Program-made: the position numbers and the translations under genes
Origin: Acholoe squamosa
Lineage: Eukaryota > Annelida > Polychaeta > Phyllodocida > Polynoidae
Assembly: GCA_949317995.1 (NCBI GenBank)
Contig: OX439035.1
Span: 6,137,227-6,201,226, forward strand
DNA length: 64,000 nt
Direction of reading: 5' to 3'
Shown: piece by piece, positions 39,432 through 47,874 of the stretch
How positions within the stretch are numbered: the stretch's first letter is position 1
How the letters are laid out: the number at the start of each line of letters is the position of its first letter
The notes under the pieces: generated by a model
Database searches by the model: none
Told to the model about the DNA's origin: nothing
The model's input: only the letters and a program-made list of their open reading frames with translations

Positions 39432-40642
39432 TGAGCTATCTGGTACCTGTCCCTGTAATTACTGCCTAGCTTGATTATTAGAGTCGAAGGGCTTTGTGAC
39501 AAATGGGGAGTAGGAAGCGGTGGAAGGGAGTCTTACAGCGCAGGAATAAGTATTGGTATATATAGGATACGGGGGACAAGGGGGTCATGCCCCCCAGCAA
39601 TAAATTGAATATGTCCTCCCCCCTCAAAAAATGGAAAATACAGCACAAAGTCTCTAAAATATTCTTTTGCATTGCTCAGTATTGCCAATGTGCCCTGCTC
39701 AAGGCTTTTCCTCCTCCAGAAAATAACGTTGCTATGCAACACCTGGTCCCATAACTATCACCTGATCTCATTATATTGCCAAGGTATTTTGGACATAAGG
39801 ACTAGGAGCAAGGCAGTAGTAAGCAGTTTCTGCAGGGACAGCTTCATTCTGTAGGATTTATCCCACCTGACCAGGTAACTACCAAGATGTCTCATTATAT
39901 ATGGTCCAGTCACTCGGAGCATGAGGACAGGCAAGGAGGCATATCAAATGATCACTGATGGAGAGATTTCAAATTATCCATAAAACCAGAACTTAATAGC
40001 CTGCTTTATTGAATCTAGTCAATAATGTAGATCAATAAAACAGCCTGGTCTTTAATCAGGTGAACTAGAATATGACTGAGAAAGTGTAGTAACTTGATCT
40101 GGGTCTTGATGCCCTCAAGTCATAGTGGGAGGTATAAGAAATGGCTCCATAGCAGTGACTACATAGTGAGCTACAGTACAGGCCTCAGAATAGGAGCTGC
40201 TAAGTATTCAACTATCGACTCAGTACCACTATGACGTTATAGCACTCAGTCATAGGAGCCACTATTTGCTAAATAGTGACCAGTCATACCTCCCTTATTG
40301 TCAGGTTTGCACTCCGCTGTTCAAATAAGCATAGGGCTGCAGTAACTATAATCATGTATAGGTGTTCCCACCTGGTTACAAGGTTGCACACATGGTCAAT
40401 TGTCACAAAAGTGGATCATAGTGTTAACGAAGCTCAAAGAGTGTATATGTAATATACAAAACAATTAATTGGAGTGATGTTGCAAAATAATGCATAGATT
40501 AAAGAAATGCATATAGATTATGATCCCACAATCTTTTAGAGCACCATGGAGGCCAGGGATAATTAACATAGATATTGATTTCCAGACACTTTGGCCTAGT
40601 CTGGCAGCAGGTATCTCCAGTTGCACTGTGTAGTTGAAGATG

Positions 40643-40646
40643 CAAC
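40643..40646. other. Target-site duplication CAAC (left)
   Basis: Same four bases as 56632-56635, flush with the two LTR edges. Shows insertion by integrase. Confidence 0.85.
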
Positions 40647-41996
40647 TGTCATACTAGTGATTGGCATGATCAAGTTGTCATATGAGAGATATCATAAGAC
40701 TAGTGGTATATAGTGTAATTATCTCAAGGCTCTTATAAATAGTGTTATTTCCAGTTGTCACTGGTTTATTCAGCTTTAGGCAACATGTAAGAAATATCAA
40801 TCATACAGTAGTTAGTATGTAGGTAATTTGTACATACAGTAAACATACAGTAATTTATAAAGTACAATGTTCAGTTCCACTCCACCTGTGAGGTATTAAT
40901 AATACAGTGTCCAGCATAGTTCTAGGTGGGTTCCCACACCTAGCTCCTGACCTGCTGCTTAGAGGAATAATGTAATAATGAGTAACTTTACCCTCTGGTG
41001 GAAGTCTTGAAGAAGATAGCCTCTGGCCACTAATGGTAGGAAACCAATGCCTGTCTAGCATAGTTTCACCATAGTGCAGTGGTATAGCAGGTAGCAGGAG
41101 ATGACTGGAGATGTTACCTCTAGAGCGGTTCTTGGTGATGTGTGTTCCTGGAGGTGCAGACAGGCTATTTGTAGCAAATCTTGGAAAAGCACCTCCAGAC
41201 TGACTGGAGCCAGCAGCATCTGCCTAACTCTACAATTGTTTGAGGGGACCCTTTCAAGTGTCACAGGGGGACAAAGGACCCCCATGGACGCCGCTATGGC
41301 CCCCATTGTCTTGGTCGGTTCTGCATCTTTAGACCCTCATATCTCGGCCGTTTATGCGTTTATAACCGCCATTTTGGGCATGCGCGGAGTTGAATATGCC
41401 AAGTTTATAATGCCCGCTGGATAGGCGCGTAATTCGCGCCGATTTGTCTGTGGTGCACTCGGAGCTCCTTTCAGTCTCCATGGCATAACTTCCTTAATAC
41501 TGGGAGTTCCGCCTTGATCTTGGGCTCCTTCTGACCGTCTAATTATGGGCTTTCCATAGAATTTTTGATATTTGACCTAGGTCGCTCAGGAGCGACGCTA
41601 GAGCGACCGGAAGGTTATGGCATCGTGCTTATGTAACCCATTGTTCAGTCCTTAGAGTGCTCAGACACTCATGACGGCGTCAGCGGTGCTCAGGCACCCG
41701 TGACGGCCGGTTGCATTCACTTACAAGTTATTAATTTGTGCATTGAACCATGAGGTCGCACACTGAGACCCTCATTTTTATTATATTGTGCAGTGAACCA
41801 TTAGGTCGGAGCCTTTGATGTCATAAACTCTGTCTAACTGACTGTGGCTGGTGTGCAGTGGGGCATGAACGCTCTTATACAAAGTTTGAGCGCTCTTATA
41901 GCTCTTAGAACCAACCTATGTATTAATTTCATAGATATTTCTTTGATTAATACAAAATATGTTAGAATTTATGGAACAATAAAATGGTATATCATA
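40647..41996 (-). repeat. 3' LTR of the retroelement
   Basis: Read on the minus strand it starts TATGATATACC and ends AGTATGACA, so the ends are TA…CA rather than TG…CA. A poly(A) signal AATAAA lies at 40765-40770. The four differences seen from the 5' LTR are near 41413, 41432, 41528 and 41622. On the plus strand this LTR could also drive antisense transcription into 42000-44300. Confidence 0.97.
41365..41410 (-). promoter_or_regulatory. Candidate LTR core promoter (TATA, NRF1-like, YY1-like)
   Basis: On the minus strand TATAAAC (around 41403-41409) is followed ~20 bases later by an NRF1-like GCGCATGC (41378-41385) and then the YY1-type AAAATGGCGG (41366-41375). A start site ~30 bases past the TATA would fall on the GCATGCCC. 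The same motifs occur in the 5' LTR at 56000-56045. An alternative TATAAA lies at 40854-40859. Inferred from motifs only. Confidence 0.45.
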
Positions 41997-42001
41997 GAAT
42001 A

Positions 42002-42014
42002 CTCCCTCTCCCCC
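42002..42014 (-). promoter_or_regulatory. Polypurine tract
   Basis: The minus strand reads GGGGGAGAGGGAG, then five bases (TATTC), then the 3' LTR. This is the expected primer for plus-strand DNA synthesis in an LTR element. Confidence 0.85.
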
Positions 42015-42299
42015 GAAAGAATGCGAAACTCCGTCATTTCGCCGAGGGCATGTACAATTTATACAATTTTTACCTTATTTTGGAGTTATATACTGTTTTG
42101 TAAGAGGATTTGAAGTAATGGGGAGTGCTTCAAATGCAATTTTTGTGGTAGAGCTTTGTCGGTATAAACAATTTTCTCCTGGGTATAAGTACATTTCCGA
42201 GTTTCTATATCTTACCATACCATAGCTTATTTGCTTATGTAACATCAATTTTGGGTACAATTTTCCATTTTTATGTACAACATACAATTTGGCAAATAG

Positions 42300-42600
42300 T
42301 GTGCAATTTTGGCATTTAATGTTTAATTTAGCGTGCAAATTGAACATAAATGACAATTTTAGTGTGCAAATTTACAATTTCGCGTGTAATTGCGTTCAAT
42401 TGACAATTTCAGTATGCAAATATATAATTTTTGCGTACATTTGGCAATTTGAGTGTGCAAATATATAATTTTCGCGTATATTTGGCAATTTTAGTGTGCA
42501 AATATATAATTTCGCGTGCATTTGGCAATTTTAGTATGCCAATGTATAATTTTGCGTTCAATTGATAGTTTCTGTATGTACAAATATAATTTTGCGTACA
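42300..42600. repeat. Degenerate AT-rich tandem repeat in the 3' region
   Basis: Words CAATTT(T)NGCGT(A)CATTTGGC and AGTGTGCAAATATATAATTT recur every ~35-60 bases. It is related to the cleaner array that follows. No coding frame is supported. Confidence 0.7.
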
Positions 42601-42716
42601 GCTTGGATACACATAGAAATGTTGATTTTCTAAAAAATCTGACTTCAGTGTATGAATTGGGTACAGACATAGAGTATAATGTGCAACATATAATTTAAAT
42701 GTAAATTGGATACAAC

Positions 42717-42990
42717 TTACAATCTAGTGTGCAAACATACAATTTTAGTGTGCAAATTGGGTACAAGCGTACAATCTGGTGTGCAAATATACAATTTTTA
42801 GTGTGCAAATTGGGTACGAGCGTACAATCTGGTGTGCAAACATACAATTTTAGTGTGCAAATTGGGTACAAGCGTACAATCTGGTGTGCAAATATACAAT
42901 TTTTAGTGTGCAAATTGGGTACGAGCGTACAATCTGGTGTGCAAACATACAATTTTAGTGTGCAAATTGGGTACAAACGTACAATCTAGA
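42717..42990. repeat. Tandem array, 52-53-bp unit, five copies
   Basis: Units start TACAATCT at 42717, 42770, 42823, 42875, 42928 and 42980. Alternate units are more alike (AAACATACAATTTT versus AAATATACAATTTTT), giving a ~105-bp higher-order period. Open frames through it are repeats of CTPDCTL-type peptides on the minus strand and I do not regard them as genes. Confidence 0.9.
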
Positions 42991-43529
42991 TTACACTATT
43001 CAATTTATGGGATTTGAGACAAATTTTTCCGAGGGCCGGAAAAACAAAGTACTTCATGTACAATAGGCTTGTTTGTCTCTGAGTTACTCATTGATTTTGC
43101 TATATGGGTGTATTAATTGGCAATTTCGGCAGTGGGCCGCTGCTTAATTGACTATTCCCCTAGCCTTTTGAGTATGTGTCCCTGAAAGAGATTTATTTGG
43201 TGAGTATCTTAAGTAAACATGTTTTATGTCAACAATTTTCTCAACAAATTTTTTTTTTTTTTTTTTTTCATTTTTCCAACAATTTTCTTGGATACCTAAA
43301 GTGTGTTACTTTAAGTAAACCTTGGCATAGTATACAAGTGCTAGTGGGTACAAAAACTGTCTTAGTTATCTACCTGCATTCATGTATATTAACGTTAGAT
43401 TTGTACAATTTTACAATTTGTAATTTGCAATTTCGCAATTTTGCGCGTATATGTGCGCATTAATCATTGATTTTTGTGAGAATACCATAGATTTTCATAT
43501 TATACATCAACAAGTGGCTGTGTATATAA

Positions 43530-43573
43530 TTTTTTTTTTTTTTTTTCTAATACTTTGATAATTTCATTGACAG
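43530..43573 (+). promoter_or_regulatory. Candidate 3' splice site on the antisense strand
   Basis: A run of about 17 T, then CTAATAC (branch-point-like), TTTGATAATTTCATTGACAG, and the exon side TGGAGG. The plus-strand open frame that follows is stop-free from this point. A second T-rich tract lies at 43248-43270. Confidence 0.5.
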
Positions 43574-43796
43574 TGGAGGTGTGTCAGGAGTGAGATGTGA
43601 GTCTCCTCCCTGGTGTGCTCATGCAGTGGTGGCACTTGAGGTGTTAGGTGCCAGATTTTGGCATGTGTCTGTGGCAGTGCCTAGCTTGGTGTCAGTGGAC
43701 AGTTCAGGGTGGGGGGGGTGTGTGTGTGTCCATTTAAGGAGTGTGTGGCTGGTATTGGAGCATCAGTTCCTCTCTGGAAGTCACTGCTGTAGTACC

Positions 43797-44276
43797 ATGG
43801 CCCACCTACAAGCTCTCTTTGCTCTGCCTGTCCCCCAGGTGATGGAGGTGGGGAGTCCAGCTAGGGCCCTGGTTGAGTCTACCCAGACCATCCATTATGG
43901 GTACATAGTGAGTAATTTCAAAGAGATCATTGAGCATGGTGATGTGATGGTCTGTAATTACTCCTGCCATTATTTCCTGGGCTCAGCCTTGCGTCGGGGG
44001 GCCACTGTGGCCCTTCTGACTAGGGCCTTGGGCAGTATGGGTTTCTGGCCCATGGATTATAACCTAGGGCCGCGGGAGCGAGTGCTATGGGATTATTTGT
44101 TGGCGGCATCCCTCCTCGATCTTGCGGCATCCGGGAATCCATCCACGGCTGCCGAGTATGGACTGGGGATGCTGGAGGCCCGGCTCGCTGAGTGGGAGCA
44201 GGATCACGGCCATATGTATGGCTCGGACTCGGCCCCGGACTCTCCCATTGATGTTGAACCCGAGGATCTGTGGTAG
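43797..44276 (+). CDS. Antisense open frame between env and 3' LTR, function unknown
   Basis: 159 residues, read opposite to gag-pol-env. The ATG sits in strong context (TACCATGG). The frame is also open upstream to the 3' splice site ending at 43573, so a spliced transcript could add ~74 residues. The region is GC-richer than its surroundings and nothing on the sense strand explains the open frame. The predicted protein has an amphipathic, helix-prone middle (RERVLWDYLLAASLLDLAAS, about residues 92-111) and an acidic end (DSAPDSPIDVEPEDLW). I recognise no domain, zinc finger or bZIP. Position and orientation match the antisense genes of complex retroviruses, driven from the 3' LTR; that is analogy only. 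It could also be a captured host gene. Confidence 0.55.
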   Translation: MAHLQALFALPVPQVMEVGSPARALVESTQTIHYGYIVSNFKEIIEHGDVMVCNYSCHYFLGSALRRGATVALLTRALGSMGFWPMDYNLGPRERVLWDYLLAASLLDLAASGNPSTAAEYGLGMLEARLAEWEQDHGHMYGSDSAPDSPIDVEPEDLW

Positions 44277-44425
44277 GATCCCGACTGACTGAAACCTAGG
44301 GTGTAAAAACCCGCCATCCCAAAGGCCCTTTTCAGGGCCGGCAAATTGTCCGAAAAGTTCTGAATACTGTCTCTGATGTGATGTCTCCTGGTGGTGGACT
44401 GGGGGCAGCCTAGGCTGTGGGCAGT

Positions 44426-47050
44426 CTAGGCTGTTTCCACAGTCACCGGGGAGGGCTGGTGGTTTAGAAAATTAGCAATAGTCTGCATGTTTGACCTTGC
44501 GGTCTCCTCCTGTTGTTCGTCAATAATTATATCTGTTGTATTTTCCAGTGCTGTCATGGTCACCGGGCTGGTGCCACAATCATTCTGGAGAAGCATGGAG
44601 TAGTACAGTCCTTTGTTTTTAAGGGCTGGTACAGTGCTGAACCTAGTGCGCCAAGGTAGGTGTATCACCTGAGGGAGGTGATAAGCAAATTCTCCTCTCT
44701 GTGTTGTTATAACTGCTGGTCCATTCCAGGTAAATATAGCCTTAGGTAGTGGGAAGGTTTTAACCACTATATCCTTATAGGTAGGGGCAGCTGCTGATTT
44801 AATCTCATCAAATTCATGTGGTATTGGCCTCAAGGGTAGCGCGAAGTTTGAGTCTCCACAATATATTTTAAAATATATTGTGGGGTTTGTGCGCTTGGCC
44901 ACATTTTTCTTGCCACAGTGTGTCTGTGCAAATTTCTTAAGGTACTTCATTATTCTGTAGGCTGAGTAGATGGTCAGGGTGAATAATATAGCAATTATCA
45001 GGGTGTGGGTTTCCTGAATTGTGAGGAAGGGGGTGTGGGTTTCCTCTGTAGGGGTTAATTTGGTAGGATTCTTATCTGGGAGCAATTTGTGTAGGGGCAG
45101 CTCGGTGACTAGTCTGAATGCTTTGGCTGTAGGCAGGTAGGCTACAGTCCCTCCTAGTCTGTATAATTTGAGTAGTATGTATACTATAAAAATGTGAGCT
45201 GATATCCCTAGGATGAGTGCTAAGCTTTGGAAGATTGGATGCTCTGTAACTCGACGTAGGTATGATTCCTCGTAGCGCGTTTCCATTTCCTTATTAAGGT
45301 TGGAGGCATCTTTTAATACTGTTTTGGCAAAGGGCTCTAAATTTAGTTGAGTAATATCATCCATGATTGGATTTTCCTGTAGTTTTTCTAAGGTTCTAGA
45401 AAGGTTTACTACTGGGAAATTTGGAAGATTCTCTCTTTCATCTGGTTTGGTTTCAGAAATTTTGTTAAGTGCTGCCATGAATGGTAAATTAATTGTCTTG
45501 AGAATGTAATGAAATGATAAGGTTGAGATACAGGGCAACCTTGTGTTTGGAAGAGAAAATTCTCCTACACTGATCGTGCACCCACAGGGTACACCTATGA
45601 TTGAGTAGGACTGGGCCTTCCGAGTTTCAGATGTTTTACCATGGCAGTTGATAAAGTAATGGGGTTCATTAGTAGTGACCAGATACTCATCTTCAGAAAT
45701 GGAAATAGCATGGGTGGTAGGTGCTTGCAGTGGTGAAACTGTAAACTTGCAATGTTCCTTAATCTGTTGAGCCTGGTTAGTAAAAATGGCTACAGGGCAT
45801 GTAGGCCTGTGTTTATAGATTCTACCATTTACATCTCTGCATACCTTTACTGTAGTACCTTCACATGCCTGCATATCTGCTGAGTCCAATTCGATAAATA
45901 ATGATTCATCGTAAGATACTGCTAGAAACTCAGTTGTGGTTTGTAGTTTGGTGACTCCTCTGGTGGGGGTCTCCTGTGTGTCTATAGGCATGGGTGATGT
46001 AATCATTTGGTACAGTTTGAAGGTTGAGGTGGTAGATTGAATTATAATGTCCAGATGAATATATATATGGTGAGCTGAGTAAGTGTATGAGGTCAGCTTC
46101 TGTGAATAATAGAAATCTAAGTCATTAATTGCGACTTGTGCTCCAGGGTGTGTAATCCTAAGTTTGTTATTAATGTCAACTAGGTATCTAGCGAGGTCTG
46201 AGGGTGGTACTATATCAGGGGTTAGGATCCCTGATGATAGCATCCTCAGGGCTGCATTTGTCCTTTGCAGTGATTGAACTGTATTCATTCTTGCTGCTAT
46301 GATAATTAATGCATCATTTAATACTTGCATTTTCTCCCTTTGAGTTTTCTCGTGCCTTGAATATGAGTCGAGTGACCTGGACATGTTAGAGGCCCACAGG
46401 TTGACGGTGTCACCTATGGTGTTGATTGTGCTGTCCAGTACCTTCTTATCTTGGATGTATGCTTTGACAAACTTATCTTGTCTGTCTGTGATCTTTTCAA
46501 TGAGATTTGCTGCTTCCTGATCCTGTTTAGCAAATTTTCTTAGTATTTCATCTATGTTCTTGAGCTGTCCCATTACTTGGTTTACATCTTCTACTGTGGC
46601 TAGACCTAGCACACCGCGAAACAGGGGTGCTAGAAAACCCAGTATGGCCTCTCTTTTGGCCTTGTCCAATGTGTTTATGGGGTTGGATAAGAACAATTTG
46701 ATGGAGGCTAGTGTTTCATTTATCTCCTTGTCTGCAATTTCCAGCAAGGTGTCTAGCTCCTTAGCTTGTTGGATAATTTGGCCAGAGGTATGATCTTGTA
46801 GAGTAGGAGTGGTCAAATGGAGTATTCTATCCCTTATGGATCCTTGGGTAACGGGTGCCCGAGGTATCTTGTAGGGAATAGCTAACAACAGTGTTGTGGT
46901 TGTATGTCCATTGACCAATGGTTGAGGGCTAGGTTTGAATACTACTCCTATGTTTTGTCTCACCACAGGTGTATAGCCTGCAGTAAGTGGTTTTATAGTA
47001 TATAATAACAGCATAGTTAGCAGTATGGGTGAAACTCTCAGTCTCCCCAT
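44426..47050 (-). CDS. env: Envelope glycoprotein, baculovirus-F/errantivirus-like
   Basis: 874 residues from the ATG at 47050 in perfect context (ACCATGG); the frame extends six codons upstream without another ATG. A signal peptide (about residues 1-24, ILLTMLLLYTI core) leads an ectodomain. A dibasic cleavage site KAKR (about 130-133) is followed by a hydrophobic fusion-peptide-like stretch (AILGFLAPLFRGVLGLAT), then a long heptad-rich helix (to about 255), the arrangement of F-type class I fusion proteins. A cysteine-rich region (eight Cys, about 396-507) precedes a transmembrane segment (about 608-630). Unusually, a second hydrophobic segment (about 683-699) and a ~170-residue tail follow. 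Presumably made from a spliced RNA; a candidate donor lies at 55185-55190. No breaks seen. Confidence 0.9.
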   Translation of the reverse strand: MGRLRVSPILLTMLLLYTIKPLTAGYTPVVRQNIGVVFKPSPQPLVNGHTTTTLLLAIPYKIPRAPVTQGSIRDRILHLTTPTLQDHTSGQIIQQAKELDTLLEIADKEINETLASIKLFLSNPINTLDKAKREAILGFLAPLFRGVLGLATVEDVNQVMGQLKNIDEILRKFAKQDQEAANLIEKITDRQDKFVKAYIQDKKVLDSTINTIGDTVNLWASNMSRSLDSYSRHEKTQREKMQVLNDALIIIAARMNTVQSLQRTNAALRMLSSGILTPDIVPPSDLARYLVDINNKLRITHPGAQVAINDLDFYYSQKLTSYTYSAHHIYIHLDIIIQSTTSTFKLYQMITSPMPIDTQETPTRGVTKLQTTTEFLAVSYDESLFIELDSADMQACEGTTVKVCRDVNGRIYKHRPTCPVAIFTNQAQQIKEHCKFTVSPLQAPTTHAISISEDEYLVTTNEPHYFINCHGKTSETRKAQSYSIIGVPCGCTISVGEFSLPNTRLPCISTLSFHYILKTINLPFMAALNKISETKPDERENLPNFPVVNLSRTLEKLQENPIMDDITQLNLEPFAKTVLKDASNLNKEMETRYEESYLRRVTEHPIFQSLALILGISAHIFIVYILLKLYRLGGTVAYLPTAKAFRLVTELPLHKLLPDKNPTKLTPTEETHTPFLTIQETHTLIIAILFTLTIYSAYRIMKYLKKFAQTHCGKKNVAKRTNPTIYFKIYCGDSNFALPLRPIPHEFDEIKSAAAPTYKDIVVKTFPLPKAIFTWNGPAVITTQRGEFAYHLPQVIHLPWRTRFSTVPALKNKGLYYSMLLQNDCGTSPVTMTALENTTDIIIDEQQEETARSNMQTIANFLNHQPSPVTVETA

Positions 47051-47304
47051 GGTGCTTGTGTAAAGCAAGTTTGCTGTTTAAAGTCTTGTCAAATTTGTAG
47101 TGATTTGGTGCTGGTAAAGTCTAAGTGTATGGTGTAACACTTTAAATGAAGTGGTTCGAACTGTACCTTTGCAAGATTGAGCTGTCTTGGCAATATGTCC
47201 GGTGAGTCTATAGAGGTTGACCAGCAATGGTAAGGTCAGGTTGAAGGTGAAGTAGGTGTGTTCTTTATCCTAGTGCAGTCTCTCCTAATGGAGAAGTGGG
47301 CTGG

Positions 47305-47526
47305 CTAATTCCCAAGTGGGGTCCTGTAGACTTGTGTTCCAGACTGCAGCTGGATGAAGACTGATGGTGGGCTATGGTCCACAGTGCTTCTTATGTAGCC
47401 TACCCTACCCACATCCATTGTGGGCCTGGTATTGTTTCTCTGGAGACAATGCATTAATCTCCAGTGTCTGCTAACTGTGGGGTCTATTGTGTAGTCTGTG
47501 TACTGGTAATTAGCTCCTCCTGTCAT
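47305..47526 (-). CDS. Small open frame between pol and env (doubtful)
   Basis: 73 residues from an ATG, in the 825-base gap between the pol stop and the env start. It has no recognisable motif and begins MTGGANYQYTDYTID. Small accessory genes sit here in some complex retroviruses, but a frame this short can arise by chance. The gap may instead be leader for env and hold its splice acceptor. Confidence 0.25.
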   Translation of the reverse strand: MTGGANYQYTDYTIDPTVSRHWRLMHCLQRNNTRPTMDVGRVGYIRSTVDHSPPSVFIQLQSGTQVYRTPLGN

Positions 47527-47874
47527 CCAGGACAGCCATTCATGACCGTCTAGACAGTTGTCTGAGGGTAGCTTATAAGGTCAATTGATCTCTATAGACT
47601 GCTGTGTTGGCATAGCGCGCTCTTTCATGTGGGGATTAGGCTTTAGACACTCCATTGTGTTACCCTTACTCTTCTCAGACTTCATGTCTGCTTTACTTGG
47701 GGGGTCCCAGTCTTTGACCCTTTCAGAGGCAATAACCTACTGATATATTTACAAATTTGATTGGCTTTATATACATAGTAATTCATTATCAGTCACACAT
47801 GTCTTATGTGTGGATGAAGAGAATTTGTAATACATTTTGAAAATCTTATGACTTTTGGTATCTCAATCTTGTTT

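Noticed and set aside
42695..42989. Repetitive frames on both strands of the 52-53-bp array
   Set aside because: They are by-products of the tandem repeat. The same peptide unit appears on both strands and shows no start context.
43797..44276. Bcl-2-like, bZIP or zinc-finger identity for the antisense frame
   Set aside because: I could not find the defining motifs. Only a helix-prone middle and an acidic tail are visible.
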